A DNA stretch of 64,000 nt from Stratiolaelaps scimitus (Eukaryota; Arthropoda; Arachnida; Mesostigmata; Laelapidae), in NCBI GenBank assembly GCA_019614645.1, contig JABWDB010000001.1, forward strand, positions 24,731,501-24,795,500, read 5' to 3'. The notes beneath the pieces were generated by a model, which worked only from the letters and a program-made list of their open reading frames with translations, made no database searches and was not told where the DNA came from. A program made the position numbers and the translations under genes. This document shows, in pieces, positions 11,646-24,178 of this stretch. Within the stretch, counting starts at the first letter, position 1; the number at the start of each line of letters is the position of its first letter.

Positions 11646-14600
11646 GGTATTGAATACGTATTTATATGCCTAGGTTCACATGTATGCAATGGCACTGTGC
11701 GATGTCATCACCATCTGTGTTTCTCTTCTCCACCAGTCCGTCAACGCTGCTGTCCACAGCGGGGTAATGTTTGGTGGCACCCTCTCTGAAAGCGGGCGCG
11801 TCTACCATACTCGTGGGGCCAGCCGTACCCCCGAGGATTGTAGGGAAGTAGGCGTCGATGAAGATCGATGCCCACAGTCGAGCCGATCCGAGGAGAAGGA
11901 CGGATACACCGGTAGCGTATGGATGCTTATGGGACGATTGGCTAGGCGAGAGTAACGGGAGAGGGAGCCGTGTATCAGTGGGGTATGTCGGGGTTGGGGC
12001 GGTTGAACTGAAATCTAAATACTGAGCTGACGTTTGGCCATCTTCGATTCGATACATCTCAATGCAAACTGCTGCGAGCGCCTACAGGGGAACGATCTCC
12101 TACGGAGAGACGCTAGTTGCTCAGGTGACCGACACTTTGGGCGCGCACTAATGCGAATAGCCAAAAATTTGGAACATAATGGCCACATTTGACACTGGCT
12201 TGTTGATAGGCATGATCTATATTTGGCAGCTTTAAAGGCTAACAATAGCGTCTAACGATGGTGATCTCTACCGCAAATATAACCTAGAGTTCACGAGTTC
12301 TATATTTGGCGCACAACGATGACGCAGTACTTCAACTTGTACGTCGTATTCGATTGGGAACTTCTGACGTAGTATCTGGCAATGTGTCGTGATTACGCAT
12401 GTAGGATCGTACGCATCAGCTGGTCATATACGTCATCAGTTCGGGCTGACCGCTGAATTCTCTCTGGGCAAGTGGAGCTATGTACGCATGCAGACTAAGC
12501 ACAAGGTAGCAATTAGCGACAATCTACACATCGATCCCTGGTAGAAATTAAATAGTATATCTTGCGACTGGAATCATGTCTCAATCAAGGCAAAAATCCA
12601 CTTTCTTATAGGCAGACACTGTAGATACGTGGAGTTTCTCATTTGTCCGAAAATATGTTGGACTTCACTGCCGCGAATCGGCAGATGCCCCAGTTTCTTA
12701 AGACCTCGGAAAATGACCCAATCGAATCAGATGGTGAAGGGCCTTGCGCGACTTAGAGTACTACTCTGGAGAGTATGCAATAACCTCATTATACAACTGA
12801 AAGCGGTAGGAACAATTTTGTAATTCAGTTCAACCCTAGATAATAACAACCCGAGTGCCCGTCGGTCTTCTGCAAACTGAGCCTCCTTGATAGGTACGCC
12901 GTAAGTGATCGAGAAATTTCAACGGGTATTTATCGCGAAGGAATTGAGCAGTTCGCTGAATTCTGCGCACCCTGAACCTCCGGTGTAGCGAGTTCTGCAG
13001 ACATGTAAGAAGTTTCGATAGCAGAGAATCACCTAATGGCCTCCTGCCACGAGATATAAGAATTGACTGGTGTCAGTGGGCAGGACTAAAAATACATGTA
13101 CCTCGGAAAGATGTATTTAAGTGTGTTCTCGATGTTCGAACCTGCCAGGCGCCATGTTAAACATTCACGGCTGAGAGCAAATATTTGTCGAAGCCGCTTC
13201 CTAAGTACGATTTGTTGTCTAGAACCCGCAGTTGCGGATCGTATGATCGCGGAATATGAACAAATTCGGTTCGAGGACTTTGCTTATCGCAATTCTAGTT
13301 CGCGTACGTCTTCGACTGTGCAGAAAGCTCCGGCGAGTCGAATGCGTAGGATATGGCGCAGCTCAACCTTACCCGGCAGAATATTGTGATTCGTCTTAAC
13401 CGGTCGAATGGTACAATAGCTTTGAGAGTCGCTAATGCTCGCTCCTGGCCTTCGAGGAGCTCGAGAAAGCGATATCGAGTCACTTAAGCCCTCGACACAA
13501 GAAGACCTCCACACCTGTTCACCTTGGTTTCAGCTAGAAATTTTAGCAGATAGAGGCTGTGTTAGAGGTAAAGGTAAAGGTTTGTTGCTTTACTAAAGAA
13601 ACTGCAATTTTTACGATGCTTACTCGGTCGTATATGTGACAACGCGGAATTCAAAAAGCCGTTCAGAAAGAACAGATATAGTCATTGCCATAGTTATATT
13701 ATATGTGTAGTTCGAGAGACAATTTATTGCATCTAAATGGAACGGACAAGTACATAGGATTAAGGGCCTGATAAGCGAGTTACGTTAAGGTGAGGCCGAT
13801 AATAACAAACCAATAAAGCTTACCTTTACATTTCCACTATAGCCGAACCCTTCTTGGTCTGAGGCGTTGCAGCGAAAAGAAGCGCCAAAGACTCGGCCTT
13901 TACACCATGTGGTGCGGGTAATGGTACTTGATATCTATGGGGCGTGCTCAGATGTCTCTTGGCAAGTTGGGGCCATTACAAGGCTTCGCTAATGATTATT
14001 TCTGCCCAATGCTTCGCCGGCGGCAAGCCCTGTGTACGATACATATACGATGCTAGATAAATCAATAAGCACAGAGCAGTGATGCTCTGAACAGCGTGCT
14101 CTTTGTCTAGCCCGCGCAAGTACGTAGACATTGCCTCTTTTAGACTGTGTGTGTGTGTTGTGCCATATAAAGTTATGTCTATATACTGTATTGTACCCTA
14201 TTGTAATAACCATACACAAATGTGTTAAGCCGTGCTTTAGTATCCAGTGATGACTGGTACGAATTTCCGCAATTGCTCATTTGCATTAACAGCTTGATAT
14301 TCATCTTGATATGAATAAATATGGAGCGTGACCCCGGGATAAATAGATACTGTGTGTCACACAAGATAGTCGAGGAGCGGTAGCTAGGCTTGTATTTATT
14401 TATATTTCATAAGCACGTGATGTAAGCATCCTGCCTAAACGCACACGCCTGGATGACTACTTCATACATACTAATAGGTGCAATAATATCAGCAGTGATT
14501 TTCATTTCAATGCTGCCAGTATATATATATATATATATATATAAATTTTCATTTAGCCAAATTTCGACATTTTAGGCGATTTCTGTTAAAGATGACTGAT

Positions 14601-15495
14601 GCGTTTGTATGAATCGGATCACTCTGGTAGTGAACAGATAAACAAAAAAATAACACATAATTATTTCCCTTTATAAATGTGGTACTAATGTTGAAGCCAC
14701 TTGTCCTCATCTGTTTTTTTATAGAGTGGCCCTTCACAGGCATTTCGATTGTAATTTAGCGATTTTCGAAAATACTAAGTATAACCACGTATTGCTTTCG
14801 GATAGGAACAAAACGCCTATGTGTTCTATACAATTCTTCGCATGCAATGTTATTTCCACCGTTTGGCAGAGCACAATATGTTGATTTTTAACTATAGACA
14901 GCCACTGAATCAACATGCAATTGGCAGAGATTCGTGGTTGGTTGTGGTATCACATGACGAAAGCGTTTATCAATTTGTTCGAGATCCACGGATATACATA
15001 TATGTTGTAAGTAGGTGGGTATGTATTGTAATGTGATGAGACAATGGACGCGCCATCTCGAACGAGACGTCAGTGTCTGCAAGAGAGCGTTCCTTGGGGA
15101 AAAGAGCTAGTTTCAAAGGAACTTTCAAAATAACGCAATCCTTCACGGTGTTGTGGTGTTAGCACATTATACAGCTATTTATATATAGGTGACCTCAAAT
15201 AAGCCGTCAAGCCTCTAACTTCTTAGCAGTTGATCCCACAGCCGGCGGCAGCATAATGTCAACGCTCACGTAGTAGCATGTATATACACAAAGTATTTAC
15301 AATCCTTATGATCCCCCTTATGGGTAATCTCTCTCGGGTCGCTACGAATATTTACAATATATATGTATATATTTTTTTTGGAAAGGCTGGAACTTCCGAA
15401 CGCCAATGCACCCTCTAAATGCCTTGCCCAGTGGGACCCTTTCGAAGGTATTACGCCGAGTTTTACGATATACACACGAATTTAAACGTAACGAC
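11645..15495. other. No supported gene
   Basis: Short frames only. A small (GGTAAA) repeat lies at 13567-13582, (GT)n at 14147-14158 and (TA)n at 14519-14543. 12600-12760 is open in several frames at once, so no call is made. Confidence 0.55.
14519..14543 (+). repeat. (TA)n microsatellite
   Basis: Uninterrupted TA repeat. Confidence 0.95.
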
Positions 15496-15499
15496 GCGA

Positions 15500-15640
15500 T
15501 GATGAGCGATGATATTGAGAACTTGCAACCAAGAAATCACTGAGTCACAGCAAGTGATAGTCGAACCTGGGAGCCTTTGATCGATTGGTGAGTCTGGCGC
15601 CCTATCCACCCTGCCACGTCGGCGTTCTCTTGATTTATAC
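15500..15640 (-). mobile_element. tRNA-Ser/Leu-like SINE head
   Basis: Minus strand: GACGTGGCAGGGTGGATAGG resembles a class II tRNA D arm with an A box; CCCAGGTTCGACTATCAC carries the B box about 35 nt later. The acceptor stem does not close. A T8 run on the plus strand at 15370-15378 could be the A tail, but no matching target duplication was found. Confidence 0.55.
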
Positions 15641-15644
15641 GCAA

Positions 15645-18600
15645 GTGCCTTTAAATAGCATACGCTCTGCACTGTGATATATCGATCGAGGAATTGAGTA
15701 CATTGTCTGCCCTTATAAATAAACGGTCTCCGACTGGTGCGTCCGGTGTCTATCAACACTGCGGATAGGCGCCGAGAAGTTGTCATTTGCGAAACGAAAT
15801 ACTCCACCTACAATCGAGGGAAACGCATTTGCAAATTGTTCATGTGGGCCAATTAACTTCACTTGGGTTGCGTCCAATCTCGCCTCACCTGCCATGTACA
15901 TTATGACGGCCTATCGACCGACTTTGCTGGACACTATGGTAAAATAATAATACTTTGTCTAGCATAGGGTAAACATTGTATTAGCTATCCGGGTAATGGC
16001 AAGGGTATGGTAAGTTGGACGAAGACATAATGCTAATAGTATGACACGCATCCCTATGGTTTAACAGCTAGTAGATGTCTCGCTCGATTCATGAAGCTTA
16101 CCCCAACTAAGACAGGCCCAACGGCTGCAGGAACTAAGCGAAGTAATTATTTCTTCTGCCTAGTCTAGCAGAACATTAGAGCTCTTGGGTGTTACCGCGC
16201 CAAATTATGCCGTTTCTCAGGACACAGATGCTGTGACCTATAAATTTACAGAAACTATCGCGAGAACGCTGCGTAGCCTCTGAGCTTGCGTGAATACATT
16301 TGGTCGGACACGTTTCGTGCGCGCATTGTACCCCTCCCCCCCCAAGAGTGGTGCTGGTATAAGCACTTAACCCAGTTATATTGTATTGATAGGAAATACA
16401 TGGAAAAGACTGAGTGTTGCCTTTAAATAAAACAAAAACTCGAGGAGGAACGAAACAATTAGCCCACCCTTCAGTTTATTGGTACTAGATCGTTTTGCCC
16501 AAGGCCACAAGGCAGGTCTACAAGGCCAGACATATAAAACCTGTCATCCGGTCAGGAGTTGATATGCGAACCGAATCCTTGCAACAAGATAGCGACCAGC
16601 ACGTATTCGACGCCCAGTCACGTTTCTCTCCCACCAAGTTTCGAAATTAATGATAGGGCCGATCAAGCGATTTTTCTAATCTTTGGATTACACTGTAAGA
16701 CCGTAATAGAGCTGTTCAAGCCCCGAGGAGCAGTAATATTCATCCAATATATAACGAATTGTTCCTCCAGCTTCAATCCGACCAGAGGTCGCTTCGGGAG
16801 AAAACTCCCGCCTCAAGAGAATTATTCTCATCTCGTGCAGCGCTATCTCTAACAGGATTGCACAAGGAGTCTCTTAGCGAGTCAGTTCCTCGTTATCGTG
16901 CAATAGTCGCAAGTGTTCTCGAGAAGGCAAGCCCACCCACTTTGCTATCACAGGTGCAATAGGTTCAGTGGCAAAACGTATATTCATTAATATGATTGCC
17001 CCGGGCGAACGAACTCATTTTCAAGATGACTCGTCACAACCAAGGACAATCGGAGACCTATAGAGATCGTATATGCGGAGGTCGGAATATGGCACCGTAG
17101 TCGGAATATGAAAACAAATAAATTTCCATTCCATACGCTGTTCACGCCGACTGGTGGCTTCGCTCTCATTGGAGCGTATAATAAAGCATTTATTATTCCC
17201 GTTGTTATTGATAACAGTGATTACGGAGTGAACTCCCGTAGGACCTGGCATAGATTCAGCGCGTACATATATAGATATTGATGGACAGAGGAGCATGGTT
17301 CGGCTCATAGCCAAAGAGGTAATAGCAAAAATAGCTAGCACCTTTTATAGGGAATCATCAAATGGCGATAATGGTGGTTATTGACATACTAAGTTTTACA
17401 GCTCCGTGTGCCCTTTATTTCCGCATGTGATTTTACCGTCACGTGCCATCACTGTATATACGCCAACTCTTTGCCCGATGGAACTATACGATTTTGCGAT
17501 CACAATACATACATCATGCATAATAACAGCAGCTCAATTCGTCAGACTTGTACTCGTTGTAACCAGTGATCTATGGCAGAGAGCGGCGTCTGCCGTTCAA
17601 GCACAATGAAAAAGGATAGCCTTCATCCTCGTTGATTGAGGTGCTCAACAGTCAACCCACTCCACGTTTATGGCCCAACTGTTTCGGGCGAGAGGAGGAT
17701 GTCGACATAGACGACTAAGCAGTGCCGGTTAAAGGCGCGTTCTTGCGTCCATTAGATGGAACATATACGCGTCCTCACGCCTTAGTCTATCGTGGCAATA
17801 TTGGGAAGGCAACCAGAGCGAGCGACCAACCGACCACTACAAGCGGCTCATCGCGGGTGGCTTGGCCAACTATGGCTTGGCCCGCCGCTGCACGAGACTA
17901 GATCTAACGATATTATTTTAGGGACAGACACACATACACGCACGCACGCGCGCGCAGTCACAATGCACACAGATGGAGTGGCGCTGCCCCTGCGCTAGAC
18001 CGGGGGAGCTCAGGCTAGCGGGACAAGGGCGATAGCCGTTGCGGCAGCTTTACCCCGAAAGGCGACTCATAATATTCTCTCTCATCGCTGACACTCCCGG
18101 CCTGCGCACCCCCTCTCATGCAGAAAGAGACACTTCTCCTCGGTGTTCGCCGCAACGGATCTGCGGCTGCTGCGCTGCTGCACTAGAGACCAAATAAATC
18201 ACTTATCTACCATAATACCGCCAAACACACGTTTCGGCCTGCCTCTCGCATGCACCGTGCAGCATTATGGTGGAGGCGGCGGCAGCGCCGGTAATAGCCA
18301 AGAAGACGGCAGCGTCGACGGCGATAGCGACGACCATGTGAGCGGGGAAAACGAGTATTGAGATAACCTCATCCATGGGCCAGCAAGAACGGATAAACAG
18401 TCAGCTTTCTGATCTCGCGTCGGGAGAATGAGAAAGGCGGGAGGAACGGAGTGACGCTTCTCCTTTCATTCGGCACTGCATGGCTAACGAGTGGGAGCTC
18501 GCTATCCGCCAGCCGAAGGAGAGACGCCGAAAATCATTTTTGCGCGTCTGCCGGAAGTGGCCCGGCCCGGATGTGGCATGCCTCGGCCGGGGATTCGATG

Positions 18601-21600
18601 AGGTCGAACACTCCCCCAGAGGGCCATTGTCGACGGCGAAACGAAGCCAAGTCAAGTGGGCAGTCAGCTGGCCTCATGTTGCAACGAGCATGCACCAATA
18701 CCGACAGCCGACCAAAATGCCGAGATCGGCCTAGGCCAACGTTCAGGCCACTATCGTTGGCCGCTTTTCCTCTCGGCCTGCCACGAATTGTTGCAGGCAC
18801 TGATGAGAAACACACCAAGTCTCTGCCTCTCTCACCGGGCGCTTTCTCTATCCTTTTCTATCACTTCTGTCTGGCCCAAATGCAAGCAGAAGCTTTGTCT
18901 AGAGAATGGCTTCGCTGGGGCAAAACCATGAGCAGACACTGACACATGCACGCATATAGGAATAGACAGTGATACCGCCACATCCAGACGTTGACCGCAA
19001 AGACAGTTCTGACAACTGGCCGGATTGCACTCAAACCATTTTTCGTGTCATGCACATTGACTCAGTCGTCAGATGATGAGCTCGCTTGCTATCAGTCCGA
19101 GGCAACTGAAGGCTCTAGTATAGGGACCAGACCTTTGAGAGCGGAGACGGGACAAACAGTTGACTCGGAGCTCACAGAGAAGTGGTTGGAGGGAAACAGC
19201 TCAACGAAAGAAGGCCAAGGAAAAGCAAGATTCGGGATCTACACTATGCCGTCTATGTAAACATTCACCACAACCACAATGGCGTAAGCGTCTCTGAAAG
19301 GAATAACAAGGGAAAATGATGCCGGATGAAAGTGTTGCGAAAATATCACAAGGATAGTCGATTGACCTCTCGCTGGCTGTGTTTTCTATGTGGCATCGTT
19401 TATGCACCCTCCAACTTGTGAAGTTCTCTGGCAGATCCCGAACGCACGGGTGTGCTATTAGACATCCAACAGGTGTAGCCATGGAAATGATTGATGCATT
19501 GAGCGGAAACTCGCAAAGCAGAACGCACAAGGGAATGCCTATTGAAATATTTCCACTCACCGTATTAAACAAGGAGAAAGTCCCTCTCGGTTGGCGTTGT
19601 TGGATTTTTCCTTGTTAGGACTATCATTGTCAATACAAGTATCATACTATTATATATTCAAATCCCACCAGACGCTCGGCTTGCTTGGATTAACCTTTAC
19701 GAGGTCGGCAACGACACTGGCCGATCGAAATACCCTTAAACGTTATTCCAGGCGATCAGCATCATTATCATTATTATTAATGGTATCTTCTATTCCTTGC
19801 ATCGGTGAGACATCACATCGAGACTTCCCGCATATGTCGCTCTCACGCTATGGTCTTTTGTCACGAACGCTACCAGTCGTTCCTGACACACAAGATCATG
19901 GTCGCTCATGGCAGGTCCAAGCAACGGCGGCTACTAATCAATCCATTAATATCTTGGACTGTCTGGCACACGCAATACAACGCGCCATGAAGTAATAAGC
20001 AACAACTTGTCAAGACCGCCTTATCATCGGCGAAAATTGGCGACACACAGTTGCTTGTACATGAACGAGGATACATTAGGAGAATACACATTATCATTAT
20101 GAGTAGAATCACTGAATGTAGAGTTTAGCTTAGCCAACAATAACTATTACAATATAGATTTGCCCTTTCTCTTCTGCAAACGGGCCAGTTGCTGTGTTAT
20201 GGCATCTGTTTAGTGACGGATTTGAATAGACCTCACTGCTGACACCTGCATATATTTCGATTCAACATAAGCTTTCTATGTATTGACACACACGGGAGTA
20301 TGTACCTATACGTGCTACTCCTATGTGAGATATATTGACTGTCCCTAATTTTGCAGCAGCAATGTTCATATCTATAATATATATCATATCATGGCGGCTC
20401 CATATGACATGCAAGCAAGTCACACCCCATATAATATACCACTATATATTATATAAGAATTAAGTTCCACCGCGTTAGCAAAGCAACGAGATAGTTCCCA
20501 CAGATCGATGAATTTATCACACTCGTTAAATTCGCCTAAGCCGTATCGCTCGAGTGACCGCCAGGCGTAGCTGAGCCGATTAGGACGCTCGAAGGTCGTA
20601 AATTCTTAAGTTCAGTTACCTCCAGGCCTAATGGCCTGAACTTTAAAGGGCTCACCGATGGCGCACGATCCCCTCTCACCCTCTAGCGATCACGAGGTTA
20701 AGCGAATACAAACACTTTCTAATCTACCAAGTTCTCGCACGAAACCCGAGTCGACCTTTACGAAGTAGTTGAACATCCTTTAAAAAGCTCAACATCAGCA
20801 TACACGACGAGACACAGTCTTGTGCGTATTCGATCTAGCCGCGCGTAGTCGCTGAACTATCCTTTCAGAGGTAGATGCGTTGCCAGCTCGCAAGCCGACA
20901 CTAAGGTACGAACGCGGAAAACGCCCAGAATGACATATGTTCTTACCGTCCAATTTCGTTGGCTGGATGTTGCCAATGGATAACATTTGGTGTGAACGAG
21001 TTACGTCTCTTCACAGTGAAAGGAAAGAGGTAAGCGATGTCGAAACATCGGCTCCATTTTCGTGACATGAGTCACATGATAGTGTATGATAATAATACAC
21101 ACATTTGATCATGTTTCTGCATAAACGCTGCGCTTATTTCTTGTTGTCACACTGACTCTTGAATGTCGTTCTTGTTTACAGAACCTATCCGAGAGTGATG
21201 TCACGTCGGATCACAAGTATAGTGCAGTACATCGAGGTAAGAAGGCATCGCATGTGCTTTTCTTGATGGTCCATAACCTCGCGCGATGTATTTTACAATA
21301 TAGATAGAAGTCAACATAAACATATAGTTGCGCCGGTTGCTTTGAGCTGGGATATTTGAATGATCTTAATGGAATTAAATCGTACCAATTAGTGGAATAC
21401 AATGGCTAAACCTGGTACAATACGATGTCATATATAGAAAAAAAACTCATATATTTGTGTGTATTGATCTCGTTGTATGTCCTGTTATCGGTTATCTCTT
21501 CCTGTGAATCAGTTATGCTATGTATAATACCTCACGCCCCAATCCAATTCTCCGAGATTGATAGATATAGTCTTGTTCTCGGGTCGAGTCCGGCGGCGTG

Positions 21601-21605
21601 CTGCG
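15645..21605. other. No supported gene
   Basis: Mixed composition. 17800-18800 is more GC-rich with overlapping frames on both strands and a (CA)n/(CG)n run at 17926-17958. A tRNA-like GGCGTAGCTGAGCCGATTAG at 20566-20585 has no convincing B box. Confidence 0.55.
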
Positions 21606-21609
21606 TTTT

Positions 21610-21772
21610 CGTGTGTGCCCTGCAACCGGGGGTAGGCATATAGGCGAATGGGTTCGATCCTCACCGTTAAACATTAGAATTCAAGGGGATGCGTTTTATG
21701 AAGCAATGCCGAAAGCGGAACCGTGGACGTTAAACCTTGACTGAGCGTCAGCCCGAAAAATTTACCTTTTTT
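21610..21772 (+). mobile_element. SINE-like family B copy, most complete
   Basis: On the plus strand GGGTTCGATCCTCACC (B box) is followed by TTTTATGAAGCAATGCCGAAAGCGG, ACCGTGGACGTTAAACCTTG and GCGTCAGCCCGAAAAA. It is the only plus-strand member. The A box is degenerate and the 5' limit is uncertain. No clear target duplication. Confidence 0.72.
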
Positions 21773-23822
21773 TTTAGTCCTGTTCCGGAAGAACGTCCCC
21801 TTGAGCGAAGGTCCTAACTAAACGTCTTACCCCTACCTTTGAACATTGATAATAACAAAAATACTTGTATTATATAGAGTGTAAACGCTTTATATAGACA
21901 GACCGATATTTTTATTTCTAAATTGAAGAAAAGGCTAACCCTCAGATGTGGGACTTAGGGCATAGCTGGCTTTAGAAGCTACGGTTTTGAAAAGACCTCA
22001 CGTGGAAGCAATACATATTTCTCTGGTTAAGATGTAAACATGAGCCAAAAAGCTCATCTCTATTTAACGAGTAAGATACACATGTGGTGAATGGTCATGG
22101 GATTCGTGTGTCTCATGGAAGCGCCGAACCTGACGTCTTGCAAAAAGGCAAGACTAGCTATTCAAAACATTTGCATAATATAGAATATTCACTGGCATAA
22201 TGAGCTGTATTGAAAGGGAACTCAGTTCGTGCGACCATGCACAACTCCTGATAGATAGAAAAAGAGTGTTAATTGTTGACATTTATATAGGCACTGGGCG
22301 GTCCTTGGCAGTATATTACTATAATAGTTATTACACTTTCCTTGCTACATCTTAGTGTGTGTGTGCTTTTCTTTAGAATATTTAACTCTTCTTCTCTTCA
22401 GAGTCGACAGAACCGACCATGATCCCCCGAGTTAGGGAACATTCAGGCTAGCCTTTCGCTGCTGTCGTTTTGTGGAGTCGGTGTTATTTGCGCTTTACCA
22501 ACAAACAAAAAAAATGACGAAACCTAACGAGCAGCGCATAAAAACGTAGCATACGCGACTTCCGCTATCAGCTGAAAAATGTCGGCAGTTGCTCGGCTGA
22601 GAATTGCGCAGGGATTGCTATCGCCTGCGTAGCAGCGTCGGCTTGGGGCATTCCAGTGACAGAGCAGGGGAGACTTCCAAACGGACACAGAACATGAATG
22701 GTCAATGACGCTCAGCGGGATTGAGGCACGCGTCCGTTGCAGGCATACGGTCGCAATGCAATGTAGACGAGAACTCCCTTCAAATGCAGGGAGAAACCGT
22801 CTTGGTGAACGCCCGCGGCTGCGATCAAGTCCCGTCGATTTCGAAATTGAACCCAGCATAAGCGAAGGTGGGACGCGTGAAGCTATGTTCCCTCGCTCCA
22901 GGGGGTACTCTCCTTCGGAAGGTTTGGTTGTAAGTCTCAGACCATGACCAAGGCCATGGTGGTTGCCAACGTGAGCGAGGTCAACGTTCAGGTTCAGCAA
23001 ACAAGCAAGCCACCGTAATGGCAAGCTACACGGAGCATTTCTAGAATGAGCTGACATTATTTCAGTTGATAACGGGACAACTTCTATGAGGTGGCCTATA
23101 TCCCGGTTGAGAGCGATGACGGTGGACGTAGTACAAGCGATATGGCAGATTTGCACACAATACTTCAATGTAGACCAACTGTGGCATCGCGTCCACATGT
23201 CGAAGATGTCGGCTCTGTTTCGTTACACGTCAACGAGTCTATGTTGGGTGTATAGGTGGTGGCTGTGCAAACGATTGTCAAGTAATGGCAAGCTGCCTGC
23301 TTCCACTGTTTTAAGTACTAATTTATACATTTGCCTATTTGAGGGTACTGCGCAGCCGTGTTGTCTCTCGCCTATGTCTCCGAAGTCGTTCAAAGTCGTA
23401 CCGTCAATGTGGCTAGAGTCGCCTGATCTTCACATCAATCTTTACTTTGCATTTCAATCTTTACTCGAATAACACATGACACGACACGGTGTAAAGGTGC
23501 GAGTGAGAGCTGTGGAAATATAAAATTTAGCTAAATTTCAGCTGTCAAATTGCTGCTTTCCATAGGACTGAGACGATTTCGCCTGGGGTCTCTGTTAAAA
23601 GTAAAGAGTTTATCAGAGTCTTCTGATCGATGTCGTGCGTCTCAAATAGCCGTTATCATACGAATCAGGCGTAATTGAAAATGCATCGGAGTTCAATCAG
23701 CTGTCCCTTTTCTAGCGATCAATCAGAGGCATTGCGATGTCTTGTGTCGCGAACTTTGTTCCAATACAACGCAAAGATTTATTAATGATCCCACGGCCGT
23801 CGAAGGCTGTCACGCAGCCGGA

Positions 23823-23845
23823 GGGCGGGTCGCATCCACCCGCCC
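23823..23845 (+). other. GC-rich stem-loop
   Basis: GGGCGGGT and ACCCGCCC form an 8-bp stem around CGCATCC. No T-run or other context suggests a role. Confidence 0.5.
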
Positions 23846-24145
23846 CCCAGTGACGATCGTGTATAGAACACATCCCACGTTAAAACCTCGCTTCTCTCTT
23901 CAGTCGTTCGATGAGAAGGGAGCCCGAGGAATGCCGGTCGAAACGCTTGAAAAATAAGGCGTCACGAATTTACCACGATCTATTTCGCAAGCGAGGCTGG
24001 GCAAGGCAAATGACGAGATCGCACAGACGCGGGAAAATTGGAATTCAGATGAAGTTGCGATTTGGAACGACCAGGAAGAACGGCCGCTTGAGAAGAGGTG
24101 GGTGGCCACGCTAATATGTGTGCCTGACTGCGTTTGAATCATGCT

Positions 24146-24178
24146 AACTTTCGGCGTTGCTTCATAAGACGAATATAT
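24146..24178 (-). mobile_element. SINE-like family B fragment
   Basis: About 30 bp (CTTTCGGCGTTGCTTCATAA on the plus strand) match the central block of the copies at 8.2 and 21.7 kb, followed by loose similarity only. The short length keeps confidence moderate. Confidence 0.5.

Noticed and set aside
12600..12830. Possible exon near 12.63 kb after a TTTCTTATAG acceptor
   Set aside because: All three plus frames give equally plausible short peptides, so there is no basis to choose one.
19201..19618. Open frames on both strands near 19.4 kb
   Set aside because: Both strands look equally coding-like and no splice-consistent reading stands out.
22524..23198. 224-codon minus-strand open frame
   Set aside because: No motif, no splice or promoter context, and the other strand is open over the same stretch. 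The length is within what 64 kb of random sequence gives.
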